From contig NZ_JAFAGS010000072.1 in assembly GCF_019237635.1 (NCBI RefSeq), positions 1-64,000 on the forward strand: a stretch of 64,000 bases of DNA. Direction: 5' to 3'. Of this stretch, positions 42,355 to 51,096 are shown piece by piece. Numbering within the stretch: the stretch's first letter is position 1; every line of letters begins with the position of its first letter. The translations under genes were made by a program, and so were the position numbers. The DNA is from Pluralibacter sp. Lineage in GTDB: Bacteria; Pseudomonadota; Gammaproteobacteria; Enterobacterales; Enterobacteriaceae. Under the pieces are notes generated by a model. The model was not told the DNA's origin and did not search any database. It was given only the letters and a program-made list of their open reading frames with translations.

Positions 42355-43377
42355 ATGACCATCCTGAATACGGCGATTATCGGCGGCGGAGCGATTCACG
42401 GTTGCCATGTGAATGCCCTGCGCCAGATCCCAGACGTGACGCTGCGTGCGCTGGCAGACATCGACAGCGCCAAAGGACTGAAGCTGGCGATGGCTTATCA
42501 GTGCCGCTTTTATCAGGATTACCGGGAAATGCTGCTGGATGAGGCGATTGACGTGGTACACATCTGCACGCCCCACTTCGAGCACAAGAGCATGATCCTG
42601 GCAGCGCTTGCCGCCGGGAAGCATGTTTTCTGCGAAAAACCGGTCGGCATGAACGGCAGCGAACTCCTTGATATCACCCGTGCGGCTCAGTATGCGCCGG
42701 GTCTGCTGGGCGTTTGCTATCAGAACCGACTCAACCCGACCAGCCTGCGCATTCGCCAGGAACTGGTGGACGGCGGGCTGGGTAAGATGCTCAGCATCAG
42801 AGCGGTGCTCACCTGGTCGCGCTCGGGCGCTTACTACACCGAGAGCCCGTGGCGTGGCCAGCTGGCAACGGAGGGAGGAAGCCTGCTGATCAACCAGGCG
42901 ATCCATACGCTTGACCTGATGCAATGGTTCGCAGGTCGTGTCACACGGTTGAAAGGCGTTGTCGATAGCGGCGAGCTAACCGACGTCACCGAAGGAGAAG
43001 ACAGCGCCATGGCCACGCTGCATTTTGCCAATGGCGCTCGCGGCCTGTTTTATGCCAGCAACTGCAACACCACCGACTCCCCACTTTTGCTGGAGATCCA
43101 CTGCGAACACGGCTCGCTGCTGATTAACGACAACACGCTCTGGCGCATCACGCCTGACGAACAGCGCAAACTGGCAAGTGACATGTCTCCCGACGGCACG
43201 ACTAAACGTTACTGGGGGATCGGCCATCAGCAGGCGATCCGCCGTTTTTATCATGCTATTCATCACCCGGAAAATACGGATTACACCAATATCCATGAAG
43301 CCGGAAAATCACTCACGCTTGTGGAGGCCATATATCGGTCATCTCAAATACGACAATGGATAGATATCAATAATTAG
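42355..43377 (+). CDS. Gfo/Idh/MocA-family oxidoreductase, paralogue 4
   Basis: This 340-residue protein has GGGAIHG at the dinucleotide loop (a GxGxxG variant), FCEKPVG with Glu94-Lys95-Pro96, and LLINQAIHTLDLMQWFAG with the HxxD pair. YYTESPWRGQLATEGG before it fits the substrate loop of sugar dehydrogenases. It comes 12 bases after paralogue 3, behind GGGAGGCGACG. With paralogues 1 and 2 it gives three apparently active NAD(P)-type enzymes in one operon, which suits oxidation, internal reshuffling and re-reduction of one glycoside. Assignment to a single step is not possible here. Confidence 0.87.
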   Translation: MTILNTAIIGGGAIHGCHVNALRQIPDVTLRALADIDSAKGLKLAMAYQCRFYQDYREMLLDEAIDVVHICTPHFEHKSMILAALAAGKHVFCEKPVGMNGSELLDITRAAQYAPGLLGVCYQNRLNPTSLRIRQELVDGGLGKMLSIRAVLTWSRSGAYYTESPWRGQLATEGGSLLINQAIHTLDLMQWFAGRVTRLKGVVDSGELTDVTEGEDSAMATLHFANGARGLFYASNCNTTDSPLLLEIHCEHGSLLINDNTLWRITPDEQRKLASDMSPDGTTKRYWGIGHQQAIRRFYHAIHHPENTDYTNIHEAGKSLTLVEAIYRSSQIRQWIDINN

Positions 43378-43453
43378 AACGTAATTTGAATTCCAGAAGT
43401 TAATAAAAAACGGCCTGAAACAAGCTAATCATTACCCTACACTGGAAATTATT

Positions 43454-45001
43454 ATGGTCAAACCAACTGAACGTAGAGTTGGTTATGGCGTGGCACTGGG
43501 CTACGGCATAACCGATCTGTTTGGCGGAGGCGCTTTCGCCATTATCGGCACCTGGCTTTTATTTTTTTACACCACCTACTGCGGATTATCTGTCGTAGAA
43601 GCGGGATCTATATTCGCTATTGCCCGCGTGATTGACGCGTTATTAAGCCCGATTATGGGTTATATCACCGATAATTTCGGGGATACCTGGCTTGGGCGAA
43701 AATTTGGTCGTCGTCGCTTCTTTTTATTACTCAGTTCCCCGTTAATGTTCCTGTATGCCCTTCTCTGGCTCACGGATATGGGATATTGGTATTATCTGGG
43801 GACGTACCTCTCTATCGAACTGCTGTCGGCGATGGTGCTGGTGCCGTGGGAAACCCTGGCGGCAGAAATGACGAACCGCTACGAAGAGCGCAGCCGTCTT
43901 TCTGGTGTGCGCATGATCTGCTCACAGTTAGGCGGTTTTCTTGCGGTTTCCGTCCCCGGCGTGATTATGCAATTCACTGGCAAAGATAATCCGTTTACCT
44001 ATACCCTGACCGGGCTGATATTTTCCTGCATCTTCTGTATCGCGGTATTTATCACCTGGTTCACGACCTGGGAAGCGAAGGATGTCCACCGGGAATCCGA
44101 CTTCAAGGTGGATAACCAGCGCAGTCGCGGGATTGGCAACCACCTCAAATATCTGGTGCTGGATCTCTTTTCAGCATTCCGCATTCGCGCATTCCGTCTG
44201 CATATCCTGATTTATATTTTCTCGTTTACCGCAATGGACGTTTTTGGCTCGGTATTTACCTATTATGTCGTTTATTGCCTGAGCCAGGGCGCAGCAGCCG
44301 TTTCGGGCTGGCTGAGCATTGCGGCATTTGCCGCGGTGCCGGGCACGTACGGGTTTATGCTGCTATTAAATCGCCTGAATATGACGCCATCCGCCGCCCT
44401 GCGCCTCTCCTACGGCTGCATCTTCTGCGTGCTGGTGTTCCTGTTTACGGTCTATCTCACGAAAACACAGGTGCCGACGCTGTTGTTCTCGGCAGTCTTT
44501 ATCCTGTTGGGCGCCGCGCGCTCCGGCCTCTATTACATCCCGTGGAATATCTACAGCTTCATTCCTGATATCGACGAGATGGTGACGCAGCAGCGCCGCG
44601 AAGGGATTTTTGCGGGTGTGATGGTGCTGACCCGCAAAAGCACCGTCGCGATTGCGATCATGATTATCGGCCTGGTACTGCAGGAGTCTGGTTTTGTGAA
44701 AGGTAGCGGTGCGCAGCCTGAAAGCGCGCTCAACGCCATTATCGGTCTGATGATTTTCGCGACCACCGTCCTGTTGGCCGTGAGCTTCTTCGCGACGTAC
44801 AAATTCAAACTGACCCGCGAGACACACAAACTGCTGCTCAGGGAGATTGCACGCCGTAAGCTGGGCGGCGATTACCGCGACTGCGACGACAACACCCGCG
44901 TGGTTATCAAGCAGTTGACGGGTTATGAGTATGACGAAGTGTGGGGCGGCGATGCCACGCGTCGTACGGTGGGTAACGTCAGCCTGTCGGATGCGAAATA
45001 A
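43454..45001 (+). CDS. GPH-family glycoside:cation symporter (MelB/YicJ-like)
   Basis: This 515-residue inner-membrane protein has twelve membrane segments and the GPH family loop FGRRRFFLLLSSP after TM2, as well as ITDLFGGGAFAIIG at the N-terminus. It is likely to import a glycoside or disaccharide with Na+ or H+. It follows the four oxidoreductases after 76 bases and precedes the glycosidase by 9 bases. It has no export-related features. It also has a longer C-terminal tail than MelB (residues ~470-515), rich in charged residues. The sugar is unknown. Confidence 0.88.
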   Translation: MVKPTERRVGYGVALGYGITDLFGGGAFAIIGTWLLFFYTTYCGLSVVEAGSIFAIARVIDALLSPIMGYITDNFGDTWLGRKFGRRRFFLLLSSPLMFLYALLWLTDMGYWYYLGTYLSIELLSAMVLVPWETLAAEMTNRYEERSRLSGVRMICSQLGGFLAVSVPGVIMQFTGKDNPFTYTLTGLIFSCIFCIAVFITWFTTWEAKDVHRESDFKVDNQRSRGIGNHLKYLVLDLFSAFRIRAFRLHILIYIFSFTAMDVFGSVFTYYVVYCLSQGAAAVSGWLSIAAFAAVPGTYGFMLLLNRLNMTPSAALRLSYGCIFCVLVFLFTVYLTKTQVPTLLFSAVFILLGAARSGLYYIPWNIYSFIPDIDEMVTQQRREGIFAGVMVLTRKSTVAIAIMIIGLVLQESGFVKGSGAQPESALNAIIGLMIFATTVLLAVSFFATYKFKLTRETHKLLLREIARRKLGGDYRDCDDNTRVVIKQLTGYEYDEVWGGDATRRTVGNVSLSDAK

Positions 45002-45010
45002 GGAGCGCAA

Positions 45011-46078
45011 ATGTATCAGCAATGGCGTCCTGAACGCGCGCGCGCCTGGCACGCACGACAGGTTTGGGGCTGCGGTTTTAACTACCTGCCCCGCACGGCA
45101 GTAAACTGGCTGGAAATGTGGCAGGAAGAGACATTTGACCACACCACCATTCAGCAAGAGCTGAGATGGGCGCAGGCTTATGGCTACAATGTCTTACGCA
45201 CGAACCTACCGTTTACGGTCTGGGAACACGACCGCGACGGCCTGATAAATCGTATTGAGCATTTTTTATCTATCGCCCACCGCTGCGGCCTGAAAGTGAT
45301 GCTCACTCTGCTTGATGACTGTGCTTTTTCGGGCGATGAGCCGTTCATCGGGCAACAAAAACCCCCGATTCCGGGGGTGCACAATAGCCAGGGCGCAGGC
45401 AGCCCTGGCCGGGCAAAAGTGCTTGATCCGACATGCTGGCCGCAAATTGAAGCCTATGTAAAAGATATCATCGGCCACTTTCACAGCGACCCGCGCATTC
45501 AGATGTGGGATTTGTATAACGAGCCGGGTAACAGCGGCGTGTTTGTCGGTGAAGCGAAAGGGATGGCGTTTGATGCCCGGCTGGAATTTTACGCCCTGTC
45601 GCTGATGGCACAGGCGTTTGAATGGGCGCGGCAGGCATCGCCTTCGCAGCCGCTGACGGTCGCCGCCTGGCATATTCCTGACCGCAGCCAGTGCGAACAC
45701 GCGTTTATCCATCCCATTGATATCGCAGCGCTGCATCTGTCAGATGTGATTAGCTATCACGCCTATGTCGACAGGCATGGACAACAGCTCATTGCATCAT
45801 CGCTGGCGGCATTCGACCGCCCAGTGTTCTGCACCGAGTGGCTGGCACGACACGTGGGTTGTGTGATGGAAGAGCAGTTGCCGCTATTCCACGCGCAGAA
45901 TATCTCCTGCTATCACTGGGGGTTGGCGCAGGGTAAAACCCAGACCTGGCTACCGTGGCCCGATATCCCTCAAACCGAGGAGAATACGGAGTTGTGGTTC
46001 CACGACGTGCTCACGCCGCAAGGAAAGCCTTATCGCAAGGAGGAAATGGCGTTGGTGCAAAAACTGAGCAAACGGTAA
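45011..46078 (+). CDS. Cytoplasmic GH5-like (clan GH-A) glycoside hydrolase
   Basis: This 355-residue TIM-barrel enzyme has the clan GH-A signature DLYNEPGN with the acid/base Glu171, and FCTEWLARH with the nucleophile Glu276. There is no signal peptide, so it acts on glycosides already taken up. It follows the symporter by 9 bases behind AAGGAGCG and ends the operon; a hairpin (46088-46113) lies behind it. It resembles cellulase- or mannanase-like proteins in general pattern, but the specificity cannot be assigned. In an oxidative pathway it could cleave the original or the keto-glycoside. Confidence 0.82.
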   Translation: MYQQWRPERARAWHARQVWGCGFNYLPRTAVNWLEMWQEETFDHTTIQQELRWAQAYGYNVLRTNLPFTVWEHDRDGLINRIEHFLSIAHRCGLKVMLTLLDDCAFSGDEPFIGQQKPPIPGVHNSQGAGSPGRAKVLDPTCWPQIEAYVKDIIGHFHSDPRIQMWDLYNEPGNSGVFVGEAKGMAFDARLEFYALSLMAQAFEWARQASPSQPLTVAAWHIPDRSQCEHAFIHPIDIAALHLSDVISYHAYVDRHGQQLIASSLAAFDRPVFCTEWLARHVGCVMEEQLPLFHAQNISCYHWGLAQGKTQTWLPWPDIPQTEENTELWFHDVLTPQGKPYRKEEMALVQKLSKR

Positions 46079-46087
46079 TCGCCACAG

Positions 46088-46113
46088 GCAGGGTAAGCCT
46101 CTCTTTACCCTGC
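46088..46113 (+). terminator. Hairpin terminator of the Gfo/Idh cluster
   Basis: GCAGGGTAA (46088-46096) pairs with TTACCCTGC (46105-46113), a 9-bp stem followed by TTCGCTT. It is a moderate terminator ten bases after the glycosidase stop. Confidence 0.65.
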
Positions 46114-46289
46114 TTCGCTTCCCCGGCAAAACCGACTAAAAACTTGACCTCTGGCAGGTTTACACTCCTTTACGCTATACTACCCGCTGAAATAATCGGC
46201 TCAACGCTACGAGCTGATATTCAATGTGTTTTCACTCAAATGTGATCAACTTCCCTTCCGAGGATCTGGCCACAACAGCCAGATAAACT

Positions 46290-47630
46290 ATGTTAAACAG
46301 TATTTTAGTAATACTCTGTCTCATCGGCGTCAGCGCATTTTTCTCAATATCGGAAATCTCGCTTGCCGCCTCACGTAAGATCAAACTGAAACTGCTTGCC
46401 GATGAAGGCAATGTGAACGCGCAGCGCGTGCTGAAAATGCAGGAAAACCCGGGCATGTTCTTCACCGTGGTGCAGATTGGCCTCAACGCGGTCGCCATTC
46501 TCGGCGGTATCGTCGGCGATGCGGCGTTTTCTCCGGCGTTCCACAGCATGTTCATCGACTATATGTCTGCCGAACTGGCGGAACAGATGAGCTTTATTTT
46601 CTCCTTTGCGCTGGTGACTGGCCTGTTCATTCTGATTGCCGACCTCACCCCGAAACGCATCGGTATGATTGCGCCAGAAGCCGTGGCTTTGCGTATCATC
46701 AACCCGATGCGCTTCTGCCTGTTCGTGTTCCGCCCGTTGGTCTGGTTCTTCAACGGTATGGCGAACCTGATTTTCCGCGCCTTCAAACTGCCGATGGTGC
46801 GCAAGGACGACATCACCTCCGACGATATCTACGCCGTGGTGGAAGCGGGCGCGCTGGCAGGCGTGCTGCGTAAGCAGGAGCACGAGCTGATTGAAAACGT
46901 GTTCGAACTGGAATCCCGCACCGTACCGTCGTCAATGACGCCGCGTGAAAATATCGTCTGGTTCGATCTGCACGAAGACGAACAGAGCCTGAAGAACAAA
47001 GTGGCGGAACATCCGCACTCTAAGTTCCTGGTGTGTAACGAAGATATCGACCACATCATCGGCTACGTCGACTCAAAAGATCTGCTCAACCGCGTGCTGG
47101 CTAACCAGAGCATGGCGCTGACCGGCGGCGTGCAGATCCGCAATACGCTTATCGTCCCGGATACCCTGACGCTCTCCGAAGCGCTGGAAAGCTTTAAAAC
47201 CGCCGGGGAAGACTTCGCCGTTATCATGAACGAATATGCGCTGGTCGTCGGCATCATTACCCTTAACGACGTGATGACCACCCTGATGGGCGACCTGGTC
47301 GGCCAGGGGCTGGAGGAGCAGATCGTCGCGCGTGATGAAAACTCGTGGCTTATCGACGGCGGTACGCCAATCGACGACGTCATGCGCGTGCTGGATATCG
47401 ACGAGTTCCCGCAGTCCGGCAACTACGAGACCATCGGCGGTTTTATGATGTTTATGCTGCGCAAGATCCCCAAACGTACCGATTCGGTGAAGTTTTCGGG
47501 CTACAAGTTCGAAGTGGTGGACATCGATAATTACCGCATCGACCAGCTGCTGGTGACGCGCATCGACAGCAAACCGACGCTGCTGACGCCAAAGCTGCCT
47601 GACGCAGAAGAGAATAAAGGCGCGGCGTAA
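46290..47630 (+). CDS. paeA: CBS/CorC-domain membrane protein YtfL (polyamine exporter PaeA)
   Basis: This 446-residue protein of the UPF0053/CorC family has an N-terminal DUF21 membrane domain with four helices (to about 180), a pair of CBS domains (from about 210 to 335) and a CorC_HlyC domain at the end. It is nearly identical to E. coli YtfL, reported as an exporter of cadaverine and putrescine. The 211-base gap before it holds the end of the glycosidase operon and its promoter. A 9-bp stem hairpin follows the stop at 47639-47660. Confidence 0.95.
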   Translation: MLNSILVILCLIGVSAFFSISEISLAASRKIKLKLLADEGNVNAQRVLKMQENPGMFFTVVQIGLNAVAILGGIVGDAAFSPAFHSMFIDYMSAELAEQMSFIFSFALVTGLFILIADLTPKRIGMIAPEAVALRIINPMRFCLFVFRPLVWFFNGMANLIFRAFKLPMVRKDDITSDDIYAVVEAGALAGVLRKQEHELIENVFELESRTVPSSMTPRENIVWFDLHEDEQSLKNKVAEHPHSKFLVCNEDIDHIIGYVDSKDLLNRVLANQSMALTGGVQIRNTLIVPDTLTLSEALESFKTAGEDFAVIMNEYALVVGIITLNDVMTTLMGDLVGQGLEEQIVARDENSWLIDGGTPIDDVMRVLDIDEFPQSGNYETIGGFMMFMLRKIPKRTDSVKFSGYKFEVVDIDNYRIDQLLVTRIDSKPTLLTPKLPDAEENKGAA

Positions 47631-47638
47631 TCCCCTTC

Positions 47639-47660
47639 CCGGGCTACGCCAGTAGCCCGG
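47639..47660 (+). terminator. Hairpin behind ytfL
   Basis: CCGGGCTAC-GCCA-GTAGCCCGG is a perfect 9-bp stem, followed by CCCTTCCCC rather than a T-run. It is a likely but weak terminator. Confidence 0.6.
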
Positions 47661-47711
47661 CCCTTCCCCACTCCCCCGCAGAATGTGAAGCTGCTCACGC
47701 TCATTTAGCCA

Positions 47712-47773
47712 TAGCAGATTATTACTGGTCAGTAGCGAAACGCTCATGACTTCCCGTAGCGCAAAACGATAAC
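47712..47773 (+). promoter_or_regulatory. AraC-like half-sites and promoter of the LacY/GH42 operon
   Basis: TAGC-N7 motifs begin at 47712 (TAGCAGATTATTACTGG) and at 47733 (TAGCGAAACGCTCATGA), exactly 21 bases apart, as the I1 and I2 half-sites of araBAD are. The second overlaps a poor -35 (ATGACT, 47746-47751), which stands 16 bases before GATAAC (47768-47773). A third TAGC is at 47757. The adjacent AraC paralogue is the natural binder. This is pattern-based. Confidence 0.55.
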
Positions 47774-47823
47774 GTTGCTCGCATCTCTACATCCAGACTC
47801 CTGTGTGAGAATACGAGGGTATC

Positions 47824-49047
47824 ATGAATAAAAATTACGCTATTAGCTGCCTGTTCTTCTTATTCTTCTTCATCGGCTGGGGCTGTTGTTATCCCTACCT
47901 CTCTCTGTGGCTGACCGAAACCATCGGCATTAGCTACACCGACGTCGGCCTGGTCTATTCGTTCACCGCCATCATCGCAGTGTGCGTGCAACCGCTGTTT
48001 GGCTTTATCTCCGATAAACTGGTCTACCGCAAACACCTGATGTGGATGTTGGCTATCATTATCACACTGTTTGCCCCTTACTGGATTTACATCTTCGCCC
48101 CACTGCTAAAATTCAACATCATCCTCGGCACGCTGGCGGGCGGGATTTATATCGGCATGGCCTACGGCGCAGGCTGCGGTATCTGCGAAGCCTATATAGA
48201 TAAGGTCAGCCGCGCCTCCGGCTTCGAGTTTGGCCGCGCGCGGATGTTCGGTGGGATTGGCGCTGCTATAGGTACATTTGCCGCCGGTAAGCTCTACGGT
48301 ATCGATCAGAACATGATTTTCTGGCTAGCGAGCGCCGCTGGCGTCTGTCTGCTGTTGATTGTCTGGAAAGCACGGGTCGATACGTCCGGCGCGTCGACGC
48401 AACAGCAGACAAAAGCGATACCAGTGACCTTTAGCGACGCAACTTCGCTGCTGAAACTGAAGAAGTTCTGGTTCTTCGCCATCTACATGATCGGCGTCGG
48501 CGCGGTCTATGAAACCTACGATCAGCAATTTGCCATCTACTACAGCCACTTCTTTGAGAGCAAAGCGCGTGGGGCGGAAGTCTTCGGCTACCTGACCACC
48601 GGACAGATCTTCCTCGATGCAGTGGTGATGTTCTTCGCACCATGGTTTGTCAACAAAATCGGCCCGAAAAACGCCCTGCTGTACTGCGGCATGATCATGA
48701 GCCTGCGCATCATCGGCTCAGCCTGGGCGGTTGGCCCGGTTTCCATCAGCCTAATTAAACTGCTGCACGGCTTTGAGAGTTCAGTGCTGTTGGTTGCCGC
48801 GCTTAAGTACATCACCGCTAACTTCAACCCGCTGCTTTCAGCCACCGTTTACCTGATTGGCTTCCAGTTTGCCAAGAGCTTCAGCTCAATTTTCCTCTCC
48901 ACCGGGATTGGTCATATGTACCAGAGCATGGGCTTTACCAGCAGCTACATCGTGCTGGGCAGCATCGCCCTGTGCTTCACCCTGCTCTCCTTTATCACGC
49001 TGGATAAATCGCGATTTTTCGCCCTGCAACCCGCAACCGCCCACTAA
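47824..49047 (+). CDS. LacY-like oligosaccharide:H+ symporter
   Basis: This 407-residue protein is a twelve-helix major facilitator of the lactose permease (OHS) family. It tracks LacY closely: CEAYIDKVSRASGFEFGRARMFGG carries the equivalents of Glu126 and Arg144 (quoted parts CEAYIDKVSR and FEFGRARMFG), MSLRIIGSAW has Arg302, and KLLHGFESS has His322 and Glu325, all in the sugar and proton path. It begins the operon with a GH42 galactosidase and an AraC regulator, so a beta-galactoside, or an arabinopyranoside, is the likely cargo. ATG follows an ACGAGGG site. Confidence 0.92.
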   Translation: MNKNYAISCLFFLFFFIGWGCCYPYLSLWLTETIGISYTDVGLVYSFTAIIAVCVQPLFGFISDKLVYRKHLMWMLAIIITLFAPYWIYIFAPLLKFNIILGTLAGGIYIGMAYGAGCGICEAYIDKVSRASGFEFGRARMFGGIGAAIGTFAAGKLYGIDQNMIFWLASAAGVCLLLIVWKARVDTSGASTQQQTKAIPVTFSDATSLLKLKKFWFFAIYMIGVGAVYETYDQQFAIYYSHFFESKARGAEVFGYLTTGQIFLDAVVMFFAPWFVNKIGPKNALLYCGMIMSLRIIGSAWAVGPVSISLIKLLHGFESSVLLVAALKYITANFNPLLSATVYLIGFQFAKSFSSIFLSTGIGHMYQSMGFTSSYIVLGSIALCFTLLSFITLDKSRFFALQPATAH

Positions 49048-49065
49048 TTACACGAGGTAACCTGC

Positions 49066-51075
49066 ATGTCTGATTTATATTACGGTGTCGCTTATTACGA
49101 CGAATATATGCCGGAGGATCGCCTGGCGAAAGACATCGCGCTAATGTGCGAGACGGGCATCAACGTGGTGCGCATCGCGGAATCCACCTGGAGTACGCTG
49201 GAGCCGCAGGAAGGCGAATACAATTTCTATCACATCGACCGCGTGCTGAACGCCATGCACGCGGCGGGTATTGCGGTGATTATCGGTACGCCGACCTACG
49301 CAGTACCCGCGTGGCTGGCCGCCAGGCACCCGGACATCCTGGTGACCACCGCCGAAGGTCAGCAAAAGTACGGCCCGCGGCAGATTATGGACATCGTGAA
49401 CCCCACCTTCCGCCGCTACGCGGAGAAGATTATCCGCACGCTAATGGCCCATGTGCAGCATCATCCGGCAATTATCGGCTGGCAGTTAGATAACGAAACC
49501 AAACATTACGACAACGTCGGGCGCCATATGCAGGCAGGCTTCGTGCGTAGCCTGCGGGAAAAATACACCAGTCTCAGCCAGTTAAATCGTGATTTCGGCC
49601 TCGACTACTGGAGCAACCGCATCGACAGCTGGGATGACTTCCCGTCTGTGGAGAACACTATCAACGCCAGCCTCGCCTGCGCCTTCTCGCGCTATCAGCG
49701 CCAGCAAGTGACAGAGTATCTGGCGTGGCAGGCGGAAATCGTGCGCGAATATGCCCAGCCACATCAATTCGTCACCCACAACTTTGACTTCGAGTGGCGC
49801 GGCTATTCGTTTGGCATGCAGCCGCGCGTGGACCACTTCGCTGCTGCAAAATCGCTGGATATTGCCGGGGTCGATATCTATCACCCCAGCCAGAAGCATT
49901 TAACCGGGCGGGAAATCGCCTTCGGCGGTGCCATTACCCGCGCGCTGAAGAGCGGCAGTAATTACTTCGTACTGGAAACCCAAGCGCAAGGTTTTGCCCA
50001 GTGGACACCGTTCCCCGGCCAACTGAGGCTACAGGCCTTTAGCCACGTAGCCTCCGGTGCGGCAATGGTCTCCTACTGGCACTGGCATTCTATTCACAAC
50101 GCGTTTGAAACCTACTGGAAGGGGCTGCTGAGCCACGACTTTTCCCGCAACGCCACCTGGCAGGAGGCAACGACCATTGGCGCCGACTTCGCTCGCCTTT
50201 CACCTAAACTTGCCGGGCTACGTGCAGAGAACGACGTCGCGCTGCTGATCGACAATCAGGCAATGGACGCGCTGAACCAGTTCCGTCCCGGCGATGCTCA
50301 GGGCAACGTCTATAACGATATCCTCCGCCGCTTCCACGACGCACTGTATGACCATAATATCTCGCTGGATATCATCAACGACGTCACCGAAGAGACCTCG
50401 TGCTATAAAACCCTAATTGTTCCCGGCCTCTACGCTGCCGACGATGGTCTGCTCACGCGGATTAACCGCTACGTTGAGCAAGGTGGGCGCGCGCTGATTG
50501 GCTTTAAATCAGGCTTCAGCGACGAGAACGTGAAAGTGCGCAGTAGCGCACAGCCGGGTATTCTGCACGAGGCCTGCGGCGTGAGCTACAGTCAATTCAC
50601 GCTCCCGGAGGACATCACCGTTGCCGCCTGTACACCCGCCATTGATTGCCGCGAACACAACGCTGCCGAACTGTGGATGGAGTTGCTGACGCCCGCGTCC
50701 GGTACCCGCACGCTGCTACGCTACCAGCATCCGGCCTGGAGAGGGTATGCGGCGGCCACCGAAGCGGACTATGGCAAGGGCCGGGCGCTGTACGTCGGCT
50801 TCCTACCGCACAAAGCGCTGATTAACCAGCTATTTGATGCGCTCACCGACGGGTTGGATTTACGCTCGCGTACCTCCGCCTACCGTTATCCGCTGGTCAC
50901 CAGAACTCTGCGCAACCGCGACGGTAAGCGCATCCACTTCCTGTTTAACTACAGCGGCGATAGCCACGAGATTCTCACGGAAACAGCGGGGACTGAACTT
51001 CTGAGCGGTAAACCGGTGGCCCGGAGCGAGCCATTGCGTCTCAATGGCTGGGACTTTAGTATCATTGAAAGTTAA
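49066..51075 (+). CDS. GH42 beta-galactosidase
   Basis: This 669-residue protein is a typical glycoside hydrolase family 42 enzyme: a TIM barrel (to about 380) with WQLDNETKH carrying the acid/base Glu144 and FVLETQAQG carrying the nucleophile Glu304, followed by the trimerisation and C-terminal beta domains. YYDEYMPEDRLAKDIALM is the family N-terminus. There is no signal peptide, so it acts in the cytoplasm on sugar imported by the LacY-like protein 18 bases upstream. GH42 enzymes accept galacto-oligosaccharides and some act on alpha-L-arabinopyranosides. The AraC-like regulator downstream makes an arabinose-type inducer worth testing. Confidence 0.94.
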   Translation: MSDLYYGVAYYDEYMPEDRLAKDIALMCETGINVVRIAESTWSTLEPQEGEYNFYHIDRVLNAMHAAGIAVIIGTPTYAVPAWLAARHPDILVTTAEGQQKYGPRQIMDIVNPTFRRYAEKIIRTLMAHVQHHPAIIGWQLDNETKHYDNVGRHMQAGFVRSLREKYTSLSQLNRDFGLDYWSNRIDSWDDFPSVENTINASLACAFSRYQRQQVTEYLAWQAEIVREYAQPHQFVTHNFDFEWRGYSFGMQPRVDHFAAAKSLDIAGVDIYHPSQKHLTGREIAFGGAITRALKSGSNYFVLETQAQGFAQWTPFPGQLRLQAFSHVASGAAMVSYWHWHSIHNAFETYWKGLLSHDFSRNATWQEATTIGADFARLSPKLAGLRAENDVALLIDNQAMDALNQFRPGDAQGNVYNDILRRFHDALYDHNISLDIINDVTEETSCYKTLIVPGLYAADDGLLTRINRYVEQGGRALIGFKSGFSDENVKVRSSAQPGILHEACGVSYSQFTLPEDITVAACTPAIDCREHNAAELWMELLTPASGTRTLLRYQHPAWRGYAAATEADYGKGRALYVGFLPHKALINQLFDALTDGLDLRSRTSAYRYPLVTRTLRNRDGKRIHFLFNYSGDSHEILTETAGTELLSGKPVARSEPLRLNGWDFSIIES

Positions 51076-51096
51076 CAGCCCCAGGGCGGAGGAGTT

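Noticed and set aside
46144-46181. TTGACC and TATACT before ytfL as a promoter
   Set aside because: The spacer is about 26 bases, too long for a sigma-70 promoter; no other pairing was convincing.
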